Positions 1-8,774 are shown, counted from the first letter of the stretch. The stretch: 64,000 nt of DNA from Streptomyces radiopugnans (GCF_900110735.1 NZ_FOET01000002.1:311733-375732), one strand, 5' to 3'. Numbers and translations are program-made. Notes: generated by a model not told the origin, from the sequence alone.

Positions 1-336
1 GTTGGCGTAGTTCAGCGAACCGCCGCCCACCCCCGCGCCGGCCAGGATCATCACCTTGTCCATCAGGTGGATGCGCTGGATGCCGTACAGGCCCAGCGCC
101 GGGGCCCACAGGTAGTTCCGCAGGTCCCAGGAGTTCTTCGGCAGCGTCTGGCGGGTGAAGCGCCGCCCCGCCTCCAGCACCCCGACCCGGTAGCCCTTCT
201 CGGTCAGCCGCAGCGCGGCCACCGAACCGCCGAAGCCGGAACCGACCACGATCACGTCGTAGTCGTACGCGCGGTCGCCGTCGCCGCCCCGGCCACTGTG
301 GTGCCCGCAGTGGTGCTCGCCGTGGTGCTCGCTCAT
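1..336 (-). CDS. GMC-family FAD oxidoreductase, N-terminal part (cut by window edge)
   Basis: The first 112 or so residues of a flavoprotein whose gene runs off the left edge. A His-rich leader (about residues 2-13) is followed by a Rossmann FAD-binding segment ([18 protein letters not shown], then VLEAG) and the GMC-type stretch [14 protein letters not shown]. This is the pattern of cholesterol-oxidase-like (ChoD-type) GMC enzymes, which oxidise an alcohol with FAD. The start is ATG at 336 with GAGGGGG a few bases upstream. It lies 12 bases after the acyl-CoA ligase stop, so the two are probably one transcript. A sterol or lipid alcohol substrate is inferred from the neighbours only. Confidence 0.85.
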   Translation of the reverse strand, partial: MSEHHGEHHCGHHSGRGGDGDRAYDYDVIVVGSGFGGSVAALRLTEKGYRVGVLEAGRRFTRQTLPKNSWDLRNYLWAPALGLYGIQRIHLMDKVMILAGAGVGGGSLNYAN

Positions 337-348
337 GGCGGTACCCCC

Positions 349-2268
349 TCACTTCCGGTAGAGGGCGTCGATCCGGTCCGCGTGGGCGGCGGCCACGGCA
401 TGGCGTTTGATCTTCAACGACGGTGTCAGCAGGCCGTTGTCCTCGGTGAACTCCCCCTCGACCAGGGCGAAGCGGCGGATCGACTCCGCCCGGGAGACGG
501 CCTCGTTCGCGTAGTCCACGGCGCGCTGGACGTCGGCGAGGAGCTCGGGGTCCTTCTCCAGCTCTGCGAAGGGTGTGTCCAGGGGGCGCCTGCGCACCGA
601 CAGCCAGTGCTCCAGGCCTTCGGGTTCGAGGGTGATGAGCGCCGCCACATAGGGGCGGCCGTCGCCGACGACCATGCACTGCCCGATCGGCGGCCGGCTG
701 CGCAGCCGGTCCTCCAGCACGGCCGGGGAGACGTTCTTGCCGCCGGAGGTGACGATGATGTCCTTCTTGCGGCCGGTGATGGTGAGGTAGCCCTCCTCGT
801 CCAGCGAGCCGAGGTCTCCGGTGGCGAGCCAGCCGTCCCTCAGGGCCTGGGCGGTGGCCTGCGGGTTGTTCCGGTAGGAGGTGAAGACGACACTGCCCCT
901 GATCAGCACCTCGCCGTCGTCGGCGATGCGCACGGCGGTGCCGGGTATGGGCTGCCCGACCTTTCCCGGGCGCGGGTCCAGGGGCGGGACGAGGGTGGCG
1001 GCGGCGGTGGTCTCGGTGAGGCCGTAGCCCTCGTAGACGATGATGCCGCAGGCGGCGAAGAAGAGGTTGAGGCGGCGGTCCAGGGGGGAGCCGCCGCTGA
1101 TGGCGTAGTGGAGTCTGCCGCCGAGCTCCTTGCGGACGCGCCGGTACACCAGCAGGTCGTACAGGCCCCGGGCGAGGGAGAGTTTGAGGCCGGGGCCGGT
1201 CCCGGCACTGCGGAAGGTGTCCATGAAGGCCTCGCCGTAGCGCACGGCGATGCGGTCGGCCCTCTCGAAGGAGGAGCCTCGGCCGATCCTCTCCGCCGTG
1301 GCACGTCCGGTGTCGTGGATCTTCTCGAAGAGGTAGGGCACGCCGACGAGGAAGGTGGGGCGGAACCGCTTGAGTTCGGGCCGCAGTTCGTCGGGCTTGA
1401 TGCTGGGCCAGTGGCCGAGTTCGATGCGCGCCTGGAGGCAGGCGATCTGGATGGTGCGGCCCAGGATGTGGGCCAGTGGCAGGAACAGCAGGGTGGAGGC
1501 CTTCTGGCCGGTGGCCGCCTCGAAGACCGGGTGCAGCAGTTGCACGGTGTTGTACGCCTCGGCCTGGAGGTTGCCGTGGGTCAGCACGCAGCCCTTGGGG
1601 CGGCCGGTGGTGCCGGAGGTGTAGCAGATGGTGGCGACGGTGTCGGAGGTCAGGCCCGCGCGGCGCTCGGTCACCTTCTCGTCGCCCAACTCCCTGCCCA
1701 GGTCGGACAGTTGGGCGACGGCCCCGGCGTCGATCCGCCAGGTGCGCGGCGGTTCGGGGAGGGAGACCGAGGCGGCCGCGGCGGTGACGGCGTTCTCCTC
1801 GGTCTCCACGACCAGGAACCGGGCGCCGGAGTCGTGCAGGATCCACTCGATCTGCCCTGCCGAGGAGGTCGGGTAGACCGGTACGGTCTGCCCGCCGGCC
1901 GCCCAGACGGCGAAGTCGAACAGCTCCCACTCGTAGCGGGTCCGGGACATCAGCGCGACCCGGTCGCCGGCCTGGAGCCCGGCGGCGATCAGCCCCTTGG
2001 CGACCGCGTTCACCTCACGGGCGAAGGCCGCCGCGGTGACCGGGACCCACCGGCCCGCCTCCTGGCGGCGCAGCACCACCGCGTCGGGGTCCTGTTCGGC
2101 GCCGGTGAAGGGGATGTCGGCGGTGGTGCCCTGGGCGGCGGGCGGCGGGGTGCGCCAGGAGGAGCGCGCCTCGCGTACGGCGCCGCCTTCCCGGATCAGT
2201 TCCACCGTCACGCGGTCGGCGAGTTCGCTGCGCTGCTTCGCCCTCTTCAGATCCTTGCGTACGCCCAT
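349..2268 (-). CDS. Long-chain fatty acid-CoA ligase (AMP-forming, FadD15-like)
   Basis: Activates fatty acids to acyl-CoA through an acyl-adenylate. The 639-residue protein has the family hallmarks: P-loop-like YTSGTTGRPKG near residue 220, the adenylate motif YEGYGLTETTAA, and the C-terminal hinge and lysine region GRKKDIIVTSGGKNVSP. Length is normal for the long-chain family. I chose ATG at 2268 (MGVRKDLKR) over an in-frame ATG 36 bases upstream because AGGAG sits just before it. The gene follows the thiolase gene on the same strand, but a strong hairpin separates them, so it may have its own promoter. A second, only distantly similar ligase is at 32391-34220. The exact chain-length preference is not visible. 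Confidence 0.93.
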   Translation of the reverse strand: MGVRKDLKRAKQRSELADRVTVELIREGGAVREARSSWRTPPPAAQGTTADIPFTGAEQDPDAVVLRRQEAGRWVPVTAAAFAREVNAVAKGLIAAGLQAGDRVALMSRTRYEWELFDFAVWAAGGQTVPVYPTSSAGQIEWILHDSGARFLVVETEENAVTAAAASVSLPEPPRTWRIDAGAVAQLSDLGRELGDEKVTERRAGLTSDTVATICYTSGTTGRPKGCVLTHGNLQAEAYNTVQLLHPVFEAATGQKASTLLFLPLAHILGRTIQIACLQARIELGHWPSIKPDELRPELKRFRPTFLVGVPYLFEKIHDTGRATAERIGRGSSFERADRIAVRYGEAFMDTFRSAGTGPGLKLSLARGLYDLLVYRRVRKELGGRLHYAISGGSPLDRRLNLFFAACGIIVYEGYGLTETTAAATLVPPLDPRPGKVGQPIPGTAVRIADDGEVLIRGSVVFTSYRNNPQATAQALRDGWLATGDLGSLDEEGYLTITGRKKDIIVTSGGKNVSPAVLEDRLRSRPPIGQCMVVGDGRPYVAALITLEPEGLEHWLSVRRRPLDTPFAELEKDPELLADVQRAVDYANEAVSRAESIRRFALVEGEFTEDNGLLTPSLKIKRHAVAAAHADRIDALYRK

Positions 2269-2390
2269 GGTCGGCTCCTGTTCGCGGCGTGGGGAGGACT
2301 GCACTGGCCGGTGTGGGGGGTGGGAGGTGCGGGTCGGGTTCGGGGAGCGGGGGTCGGGGAGCGGTGTCGGGGTCGAGCCGGGAAAGGGGC

Positions 2391-2422
2391 GGGCCCGTAC
2401 GGGCGGTGGCTCGTACGGGCCC
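2391..2422 (-). terminator. Hairpin after the thiolase gene
   Basis: Perfect inverted repeat GGGCCCGTACG (2391-2401) and CGTACGGGCCC (2412-2422) with a 10-base loop, beginning 6 bases past the thiolase stop. There is no T-run, as is common for Streptomyces terminators. Confidence 0.6.
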
Positions 2423-2427
2423 GGCGG

Positions 2428-3744
2428 TCAGCGTTCGAGGAGTGCGGTCACGCCCTGCCCGCCCGCGGCGCAGATCGATATCAGGCCGCGCACGGTCGGC
2501 TCCCCTCCGTCGGCGGGCCCGCCGCGCTCGGCGGCCTGCTCGTGGAGCAGTTTGGCGAGGGTGCCCACGATCCGGCCGCCGGTGGCGGCGAAGGGGTGCC
2601 CGGCCGCGAGGGAGGATCCGGCCACGTTGAGGCGGTCGCGGTCGACGGTGCCCAGCGGGCCGGGCAGGCCCAGGCGGCGGGTGCAGAACTCCTCGTCCTC
2701 CCAGGCGGCGAGGGTGGCCAGGACCTGGGAGGCGAACGCCTCGTGGATCTCGTACAGATCGAGGTCGCCCAGCTTCAGCCCGGCGGCCCGGAGCAGCTTC
2801 GGCACGGCGTACACCGGTGCCATGAGCAGCCCGTCGGAGCCGTCGACGAAGTCGACGGCGGCGGTGCGGGAGTGGGTGAGGTAGGCCAGGACCGGCAGAC
2901 CGCGCCGCGCGGCCCATTCCTCGCTCGCCAGCAGCACGGTGGAGGCGCCGTCGGACAGCGGGGTGGAGTTGCCGGCGGTCATGGTGGCCCCCTCGCCCTC
3001 GCCGAACACCGGCCTGAGCCGGGCGAGTTTCTCCGGCGTGCTGTCCGGGCGCAGGTTCTGGTCGCGCTCCAGGCCCCGGAAGGGCGTGACCAGGTCGTCG
3101 AGGAAGCCCCGGTCCCAGGCGGCGGCCAGGCGCCGGTGGCTGGTGGCGGCCAGGGCGTCCTGGTCGGCACGGGTGATGCCCCACTCGGCGGCGGTGCGGG
3201 CGGCGTGCTCGCCCATCGACAGGCCGGTGCGCGGCTCGGCGTTGCGGGGGATGTCGGGGACGGCGTGCCTGGGGCGCAGCCCGGCCAGGACGCCCAGGCG
3301 CTGGGGCAGGGAGCGGGCGCGGCGGGCCTTGAGGAGCAGTTTCCGCAGGTCGTCGTTGACGCCCAGCGGTGCGTCGCTGGCGGTGTCCACACCGCCGGCG
3401 ACGCCGCACTCGATCTGCCCCAGGGCGATCTTGTTGGCGACGAGGATGACGGTCTCCAGACCCGTTCCGCACGCCTGCTGGACGTCGTACGCGGGGGTGC
3501 GGTGGTCCAGCGCGCTGCCGAGCACCACCTCCCGGGCGAGGTTGAAGTCCCGGCTGTGCTTGAGGACCGCGCCCGCGGCGAACTCCCCCAGCAGTTCGCC
3601 GCGCAGGCCGTGGCGCTCGACCAGACCGGCCAGCGCGGCGGAGAGCATCTCCTGGTTGGAGGCGGTGGCGTAGGGCCCGTCCGCCCGGGCGAAGGGAATG
3701 CGGTTGCTGCCGACGATCGCGACGCGGCGGACGGCCGTTGCCAT
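2428..3744 (-). CDS. fadA2: Acetyl-CoA C-acyltransferase (thiolase, FadA2/FadI-like)
   Basis: Cleaves 3-ketoacyl-CoA with CoA in the last step of beta-oxidation, or condenses in reverse. The 438 residues carry the thiolase nucleophile Cys92 in QQACGTG, the GHPFAATGGR histidine block and the C-terminal second cysteine in ICAAGGQG. The start is ATG at 3744 with AAGGAG eight bases upstream; a GTG at 3753 overlaps that ribosome-binding site and is less likely. The gene is divergent from the fabG4-type gene across a 74-base spacer that carries two inverted repeats. The set thiolase, reductase, MaoC hydratase and acyl-CoA dehydrogenase matches the conserved actinobacterial fadA2-fabG4-htdX-fadE5 arrangement, which is the basis for the symbol. 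Confidence 0.92.
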   Translation of the reverse strand: MATAVRRVAIVGSNRIPFARADGPYATASNQEMLSAALAGLVERHGLRGELLGEFAAGAVLKHSRDFNLAREVVLGSALDHRTPAYDVQQACGTGLETVILVANKIALGQIECGVAGGVDTASDAPLGVNDDLRKLLLKARRARSLPQRLGVLAGLRPRHAVPDIPRNAEPRTGLSMGEHAARTAAEWGITRADQDALAATSHRRLAAAWDRGFLDDLVTPFRGLERDQNLRPDSTPEKLARLRPVFGEGEGATMTAGNSTPLSDGASTVLLASEEWAARRGLPVLAYLTHSRTAAVDFVDGSDGLLMAPVYAVPKLLRAAGLKLGDLDLYEIHEAFASQVLATLAAWEDEEFCTRRLGLPGPLGTVDRDRLNVAGSSLAAGHPFAATGGRIVGTLAKLLHEQAAERGGPADGGEPTVRGLISICAAGGQGVTALLER

Positions 3745-3778
3745 GGCCACCACTCCTTGTGGTAGGAAACCCCTCTAC

Positions 3779-3809
3779 TTACTTCGGAGTAAACTTACTC
3801 ATGCGTAAG
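3779..3809. promoter_or_regulatory. Tandem operator between thiolase and reductase genes
   Basis: Two inverted repeats whose TTAC half-sites start exactly 16 bases apart: TTACTTCGGAGTAA at 3779-3792 (arms TTACT/AGTAA) and CTTACTCATGCGTAAG at 3794-3809 (arms CTTAC/GTAAG). The first 14-mer recurs exactly at 6984-6997, upstream of the SCP2 gene and of the divergent tetR gene. The second repeat ends at the ribosome-binding site of the reductase gene, so bound protein would block expression. Assignment to the TetR protein at 6203-6937 is inference from location and repetition. Confidence 0.75.
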
Positions 3810-3818
3810 GAGAAATCA

Positions 3819-5213
3819 ATGGTGGATCGCTACCAGAAAATGACGGCCTCCGGACCCGGCGCCCTCCTCGCCCGGCGCCTGGGCCTGCCGCGCCCGGAGA
3901 TACTGGAGCGCCACCGCCCGGGCCGTCCCGTCCTGTCCGGCCCGGTGGTCGTGGACGGCGCCGAGGGCGGCCGGCTGACCGGGCCGCTGCGCGAGCTGGT
4001 GGCCTCGCTGCCGAGCGCGGCGAGCGGCTCCGCAGGCTCTCCCGGCTCTCCCGGTTCCCCCGGCTCCTCCGGTTCCCGGAACGCCACCGCCGCACTGGTC
4101 TTCGACGCCACCGGCATCACCGGCAGCGGCGGGCTGCGCGCCCTGCACGACTTCTTCCACCCGCGGATCCGCTCACTGGCCCCCTGCGGCCGGGTCGTGG
4201 TCCTCGGCACCCCGCCCGAGGCGGCCGGCGGGGTGCGGCAGGCCGTCGCCCAGCGGGCGCTGGAGGGCTTCGTGCGCTCGGTCGGCAAGGAGTTGCGGCG
4301 CGGGGCGACCGCGCACCTGCTGCTCGTCGCGCCCGGGGCGGAGGACGCGGTGGAGTCCACGCTGCGCTTCGCGCTCTCGGCCCGTTCGGCCTACGTCTCC
4401 GGCCAGGTGGTCCGGATCGGGCAGCCCGTGAAGGGGACCGCCGCACCGGCCGACTGGGAGCGCCCGCTGGAGGGGAGGACGGCCGTGGTCACCGGAGCGG
4501 CGCGCGGCATCGGCGCGGTGGTGGCCGAGACCCTTGCCCGGGACGGGGCGACGGTGGTCTGCCTGGACGTGCCCGGCCAGGGCGGGGAACTGCGCGAGCT
4601 GGCCGGGCGGATCGGCGGGGACGCGCTGGAACTGGACATCACCGCCGACGGCGCCGACGGCGTCCTGGCGGAGCACCTGAGCGCCCGCCACGGCGGCGTG
4701 GACGTCGTGGTGCACAACGCGGGCATCACCCGCGACAAGACCCTGGGCCGGATGGACGCCGCGAAGTGGGACTCGGTGGTCGCGGTCAACCTCACCGCGG
4801 TGGAGCGCCTGACGGAACGGCTGCTGGAGACCGGGGACTCGGGGAGGCCGGTGCTGCGCGAGGGCGGCCGGATCGTGTGCACCTCCTCCATCAGCGGCAT
4901 CGCGGGCAACGTCGGGCAGACCAACTACGCGGCGAGCAAGGCGGGTCTGATCGGGCTGGTCCAGGCCCTCGCACCGGTCGTGGCCGGGCGCGGTGTCACC
5001 GTCAACGCGGTGGCCCCGGGCTTCATCGAGACGAGGATGACGGCGGCGGTGCCGCTGTTCGTGAGGGAGGCCGGCCGCCGCATGAACAGCATGAAGCAGG
5101 GCGGGCAGCCCGTCGACGTGGCCGAGGCCGTCGCCTATCTCGCCTCGCCCGGCAGCGGCGGGGTCAGCGGCCAGGTGCTGCGGGTGTGCGGCCAGTCCCT
5201 GCTGGGAGCGTGA
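3819..5213 (+). CDS. fabG4: 3-oxoacyl-thioester reductase (FabG4-like SDR)
   Basis: NAD(P)-dependent reductase of the short-chain dehydrogenase family, 464 residues. The N-terminal ~200 residues form the extra flavodoxin-like domain typical of high-molecular-weight FabG (FabG4 type). A low-complexity GSPGSPGSPGSSGS linker interrupts that domain around residues 70-88. The SDR domain follows, with the cofactor loop TGAARGIG, NNAG-type HNAGITRDK, the catalytic serine in CTSSISG, and Tyr370/Lys374 in TNYAASKAG. The start is ATG at 3819 with AAGGAG six bases upstream; a longer frame upstream lacks such a site and would cross the operator. The next gene starts within about 15 bases, so the two are translated from one message. 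Confidence 0.92.
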   Translation: MVDRYQKMTASGPGALLARRLGLPRPEILERHRPGRPVLSGPVVVDGAEGGRLTGPLRELVASLPSAASGSAGSPGSPGSPGSSGSRNATAALVFDATGITGSGGLRALHDFFHPRIRSLAPCGRVVVLGTPPEAAGGVRQAVAQRALEGFVRSVGKELRRGATAHLLLVAPGAEDAVESTLRFALSARSAYVSGQVVRIGQPVKGTAAPADWERPLEGRTAVVTGAARGIGAVVAETLARDGATVVCLDVPGQGGELRELAGRIGGDALELDITADGADGVLAEHLSARHGGVDVVVHNAGITRDKTLGRMDAAKWDSVVAVNLTAVERLTERLLETGDSGRPVLREGGRIVCTSSISGIAGNVGQTNYAASKAGLIGLVQALAPVVAGRGVTVNAVAPGFIETRMTAAVPLFVREAGRRMNSMKQGGQPVDVAEAVAYLASPGSGGVSGQVLRVCGQSLLGA

Positions 5214-5227
5214 GGGGTGTGAGGGGC

Positions 5228-6217
5228 ATGAGAGGCATGGAGGGCGCGGGAAGCCCGGAGGACGCGGGCAGCGCCGGCCGCGGGGGGCCGGGACCGGAGA
5301 CGCTGGAGATGCCGTCCGCGCCGGGCACGGCCGGGCTGTACCTCCGCGCGGTGCTGCCCAAGTCCGGTGGCGGGCGGGGAGTTCCGGTGCCGGCGCGGCG
5401 GCTGGTGCTGCGCGATGTCGCGGCCGACCCCGGGCGGCTGCGCCGCTACGCCGGGATCTGCGGCTTCGCCGACACCTCCCGGCTGCCCGTGACGTATCCG
5501 CACCTCGTCGCCTTCCCGCTGGCGATGTCGCTGATGACCCGGCGGGACTTCCCGCTGCCGCTGCTCGGGCTGGTCCACATCGCCAACCGGATCGACCGGC
5601 ACAGGCCGGTCGAGGCCGGGGAGCGGCTCACCTACCGGGTGTGGGCCGGGGACCTTCGGCCGCACCCGAAGGGCACCGCCTTCGACGTGACGGCCGAGGC
5701 CGACGACGGAACCCGTACGGTGTGGCGGTCCGTGAGCACGTACCTGCGCCGGGGACGCGGGGCGGCCGGAGCCGGGCCGCGCACCGGGGCCCGGCTCGGC
5801 GGGACCGCGTCCGGCGGGGCCCTGCCCGACGGGGTCGGCGACCCGGGCGGTCCGGTGCTGGAGGAGCGCTGGGAGGTGCCCGGCTCGGCGGGGCGCGCCT
5901 ACGCCGCCGTCTCCGGTGACCGCAACCCGATCCATCTGCATCCGCTCACCGCGCGGCTGTTCGGCTTCCCGCGCGCCATCGCGCACGGCATGTGGACCAA
6001 GGCCCGCTGTCTGGCGGCGCTGGAGGAGCGGCTGCCCGACGCCTGCCGGGTGGAGGTCTCCTTCCGGGCCCCGGTCCCGCTGCCCTCGGCGGTGCGCTTC
6101 CGTGCCACGGGCCCGGCCGCGTCCTCCGGCACCGGCGTGCTGTGGGACTTCCGGCTGCGCGGGGACGGCGACGCGGGGCGCGAGCATCTGCGCGGCGAGG
6201 TCTCACTCCCGGACTGA
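5228..6217 (+). CDS. htdX: MaoC-like 3-hydroxyacyl-thioester dehydratase (HtdX-like)
   Basis: Double hot-dog enoyl-thioester hydratase/dehydratase, about 329 residues. The C-terminal hot-dog carries the hydratase-2 signature with its Asp and His: VSGDRNPIHLHPLTARLFGF followed by AIAHGMW. The N-terminal half is a second, catalytically silent hot-dog. Start choice is uncertain: GTG at 5210 (overlapping the previous stop as GTGA), ATG at 5228 or ATG at 5237 are all in frame, and GAGGGG copies precede the two ATGs by about ten bases each. It is co-transcribed with the reductase gene, and together they interconvert 3-keto-, 3-hydroxy- and enoyl-thioesters. The end overlaps the convergent tetR gene by 15 bases. 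Confidence 0.88.
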   Translation: MRGMEGAGSPEDAGSAGRGGPGPETLEMPSAPGTAGLYLRAVLPKSGGGRGVPVPARRLVLRDVAADPGRLRRYAGICGFADTSRLPVTYPHLVAFPLAMSLMTRRDFPLPLLGLVHIANRIDRHRPVEAGERLTYRVWAGDLRPHPKGTAFDVTAEADDGTRTVWRSVSTYLRRGRGAAGAGPRTGARLGGTASGGALPDGVGDPGGPVLEERWEVPGSAGRAYAAVSGDRNPIHLHPLTARLFGFPRAIAHGMWTKARCLAALEERLPDACRVEVSFRAPVPLPSAVRFRATGPAASSGTGVLWDFRLRGDGDAGREHLRGEVSLPD

Positions 6218-6937
6218 GCGCCCCTCGCCGGCCGGGCCTGCCGGCGCCGCCGGCGCCCCGGACCTCCCGGCGGGCTCCGGGCCCTGGGGCCCGGAACCCG
6301 CCGGCGGTGTCCAGATCTCGCCGGCGAGCACGTTGCGCATGCCCACCCACACCATGTTCATCAGACGCCGGGTGACCCGTTCGGGGGACTCCCCGGGGTG
6401 GCGCTCCATCCAGTCGGTGAGCGAGTCCGCCGCGCCCACCAGCGCGTGGGCCACGAAGTCGGCCTCCTCGTCGGCGACCGGGACCGGTCCGAGGGCCTCG
6501 CCGATCCCGTCCCGGACCAGGCCCGCGACCTCGGCCATGACCGCGCGGCGGGCCTGGGCGACCTCGGCGGTGATGGTCTCGCTGAGCTGCGAAGCCTGGC
6601 GGTGGAGGACGACCCAGCTGTCGCGGTGCTCGGCCACGAAGGCGAAGAAGGCCGACAGCCCGGCCCACAGCCGCAGTTCCGGGGTGCGCACATCGCGCGC
6701 CGCGCCCTGGAAGGCCGCCACCAGCCGCTCGGCCTCACGGCGCAGGCAGGCCAGGAACAGGCCCTCCTTGGAGTCGAGGTAGAGGTAGACCATCGGCTTG
6801 GAGATGCCCGCCAGTTCGGCGATCTCGTCCACCGAGGCGGGGTGGTATCCGCGCCTGGCGAAGACCTGGACCGCCACGTCGATGATCTGCTGTTCCCGGA
6901 TCCGCCGGGGCACCCGTCGCCTGCGTTCGCCGCTCAC
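6203..6937 (-). CDS. TetR-family regulator of the beta-oxidation block
   Basis: One-component regulator of 244 residues. The N-terminal HTH reads REQQIIDVAVQVFARRGY, then SVDEIAELAGISKPMVYLYL with the recognition helix around residues 37-47. The rest is an all-helical ligand domain with a low-complexity Gly/Pro/Ala-rich tail of about 30 residues. The start is GTG at 6937; the next ATG upstream runs straight into a stop. It is divergent from the SCP2/acyl-CoA dehydrogenase pair, and the shared spacer contains a tandem repeat also present before fabG4. The likely role is an acyl-CoA- or fatty-acid-responsive repressor of both promoters and of itself; the ligand is inferred. Confidence 0.88.
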   Translation of the reverse strand: MSGERRRRVPRRIREQQIIDVAVQVFARRGYHPASVDEIAELAGISKPMVYLYLDSKEGLFLACLRREAERLVAAFQGAARDVRTPELRLWAGLSAFFAFVAEHRDSWVVLHRQASQLSETITAEVAQARRAVMAEVAGLVRDGIGEALGPVPVADEEADFVAHALVGAADSLTDWMERHPGESPERVTRRLMNMVWVGMRNVLAGEIWTPPAGSGPQGPEPAGRSGAPAAPAGPAGEGRSVRE

Positions 6938-6967
6938 TCTTGCCAGCCTACCTACCGCATCGTAATC

Positions 6968-6997
6968 TTACTCACCAGTAAATTTACTTCGGAGTAA
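6968..6997. promoter_or_regulatory. Tandem operator between tetR and the SCP2 gene
   Basis: TTACTCACCAGTAA (6968-6981) and TTACTTCGGAGTAA (6984-6997), each with perfect TTACT/AGTAA arms around four bases and offset by 16 bases. The spacing and one full half are identical to the 3779-3809 site. It sits between the divergent GTG at 6937 and ATG at 7017, so it can control both directions. Confidence 0.75.
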
Positions 6998-7016
6998 GAA
7001 GAGTGAGGGGAACCCC

Positions 7017-7487
7017 ATGACCAACGGCGTCAGCCGGGAGCCGGCCGACCTCGCCGCCCTCGACTTCGCCGCCGTCTCCCCCGAGGAGTTCGCGCGGATC
7101 GTCAAGGGCCTGTCCAACGGGGAGATCGCCGAGATCATGCGCGGCGAGCTGCGCACGCGCGTGCTCGGCGAGGTCTTCCGGCGCATGGAGCGGCAGTTCC
7201 GCCCCGAACGGGCCGGATCGCTGGACGCCGTGATCCGCTGGAAGGTAACCGGGGAGACCGAGGTCGTCCACGAGATCGCCATCTCGGGCGGCACCTGCAC
7301 GGTCCGCGAGGGCCGCGGCGACACCGACCCGCGCGTGACGCTGACCATGGGCGACGCCGAGTTCCTCAGGCTCGTCTCCGGCAACGCCAGTCCCGTGACG
7401 ATGTTCATGACGCGCAGGCTGAAGCTGGCCGGCGACGTCGGCCTGGCCTCCGGCCTGACCCGCTACTTCGACATCCCCAAGGCGTGA
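7017..7487 (+). CDS. SCP2 sterol-carrier-domain protein
   Basis: A 156-residue protein of the SCP2 lipid-transfer fold. A short N-terminal helical part is followed by the SCP2 core from roughly residue 40: AVIRWKVTGE, then DTDPRVTLTMGDAEFLRLVSG and the hydrophobic C-terminal helix region. SCP2 proteins bind fatty acyl-CoA or sterols and present them to enzymes. The start is ATG at 7017 with GAGGGG six bases upstream, immediately downstream of the tandem operator. It is 16 bases before the acyl-CoA dehydrogenase gene, suggesting it supplies acyl-CoA to that enzyme. Confidence 0.88.
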   Translation: MTNGVSREPADLAALDFAAVSPEEFARIVKGLSNGEIAEIMRGELRTRVLGEVFRRMERQFRPERAGSLDAVIRWKVTGETEVVHEIAISGGTCTVREGRGDTDPRVTLTMGDAEFLRLVSGNASPVTMFMTRRLKLAGDVGLASGLTRYFDIPKA

Positions 7488-7503
7488 GGGGCGGACTGCG
7501 GTC

Positions 7504-8718
7504 ATGAGCGGTTTCTCCCTCGACCTCACCGAGGAGCAGCACGACCTGCGCGAGTGGGTGCACGGCTTCGCCGCCGACGTCGTGCGCCCGGCCGCCGCCG
7601 AGTGGGACGAGCGGGAGGAGACTCCCTGGCCCGTCATCCGGGAGGCGGCGAAGATCGGCCTGTACGGTTTCGAGTCCCTGGCCGACATGTACGGCGACCC
7701 CTCCGGCCTCTCCCTCCAGATCGCCAACGAGGAGCTGTTCTGGGGCGACGCCGGCATCGGCATGGCCCTGTTCGGCACCTCGCTCGCGGTGGCGGGCATC
7801 TTCTCCGCCGGCACCCCCGACCAGCTCGCCGAGTGGGTCCCGCAGTGCTTCGGCGACCAGGACGATCCCAAGGTGGCGGCCTTCTGCGTCTCGGAGCCCG
7901 AGGCCGGCTCCGACGTCTCGGCCATGCGCACCCGCGCCCGGTACGACGAGGCGAGGGACGAGTGGGTGATCAGCGGCCAGAAGGCATGGATCACCAACGG
8001 CGGCATAGCGAACGTGCACGTGGTGGTGGCCTCGGTGGAGCCGGAGCTCGGCGCCCGCGGCCAGGCCGCGTTCATCGTCCCGCCCGGCACGCCCGGTCTG
8101 GAGGCCGGGCGCAAGATCAGGAAGCTGGGGCTGCGGGCGTCGCACACCGCCGACGTCTTCCTGGACGAGGTGCGGGTGCCGGGCCACTGCCTGCTGGGCG
8201 GCAGGGAGAGGCTGGACGCGCGCCTGGCCCGCGCCCGCGAGGGCGGAGGGGCCAAGGGCCAGGCCGCCATGGCGACCTTCGAGGTCAGCCGGCCGACCGT
8301 GGGAGCGCAGGCGCTCGGCATCGCGCGCGCCGCGTACGAGTACGCCCTGGAGTACGCGGGTGGCCGCGTCGCCTTCGGCCGCCCCATCGTCGAGAACCAG
8401 GCCGTCGCCTTCACCCTGGCCGATCTGCGGACCGAGATCGAGGCCGTCCGGCTGCTGATCTGGCAGGCGGCCTGGATGGCCCGCAACGGCCGCGCCTTCG
8501 ACGCGGCCCAGGGCTCGATGTCCAAGCTGCGCGCCGGCGAACTGGCCGTCGCCGCGACCGAGAAGGCCGTCCAGATCCTCGGCGGCGCCGGATACAGCCG
8601 GGAGCACCCGGTGGAGCGGATGTACCGGGACGCCAAGATCTACACCATCTTCGAGGGCACCAGTGAGATCCAGCGCCTGGTGATCGCCCGCGCGGTCTCC
8701 GGCCGCCACATCCGCTGA
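7504..8718 (+). CDS. Acyl-CoA dehydrogenase
   Basis: FAD enzyme that makes the 2,3-double bond in acyl-CoA, the first step of beta-oxidation. The 404-residue protein has the N-terminal helical domain, the middle-domain signature FCVSEPEAGSDVSAMRT, ISGQKAWITNGG for flavin contact, and the C-terminal IYTIFEGTSEIQRL block whose Glu is at the usual catalytic-base position. Length is typical. It follows the SCP2 gene in the same unit and ends at a strong hairpin. With the ligase, reductase, hydratase and thiolase nearby, all steps of a beta-oxidation cycle are present. Confidence 0.93.
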   Translation: MSGFSLDLTEEQHDLREWVHGFAADVVRPAAAEWDEREETPWPVIREAAKIGLYGFESLADMYGDPSGLSLQIANEELFWGDAGIGMALFGTSLAVAGIFSAGTPDQLAEWVPQCFGDQDDPKVAAFCVSEPEAGSDVSAMRTRARYDEARDEWVISGQKAWITNGGIANVHVVVASVEPELGARGQAAFIVPPGTPGLEAGRKIRKLGLRASHTADVFLDEVRVPGHCLLGGRERLDARLARAREGGGAKGQAAMATFEVSRPTVGAQALGIARAAYEYALEYAGGRVAFGRPIVENQAVAFTLADLRTEIEAVRLLIWQAAWMARNGRAFDAAQGSMSKLRAGELAVAATEKAVQILGGAGYSREHPVERMYRDAKIYTIFEGTSEIQRLVIARAVSGRHIR

Positions 8719-8728
8719 CGCCGGCACA

Positions 8729-8774
8729 CCCCGTCCCCCTCCGCCGGGCGGGCGCTCGCCCGAGGGGGACGGGG
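8729..8774 (+). terminator. Long terminator hairpin after the acyl-CoA dehydrogenase gene
   Basis: A perfect 13-bp stem: CCCCGTCCCCCTC at 8729-8741 and GAGGGGGACGGGG at 8762-8774, with a 20-base loop. The right arm contains the purine-rich ribosome-binding site, and the first base of the GTG, of the longest reading of the next gene. Confidence 0.75.

Noticed and set aside
67..3765. A 1232-codon open frame on the plus strand opposite the ligase and thiolase genes
   Set aside because: It is the mirror frame of two well-supported minus-strand genes, has Gly/Ala/Val/Arg-rich composition and no domain; typical for GC-rich DNA.
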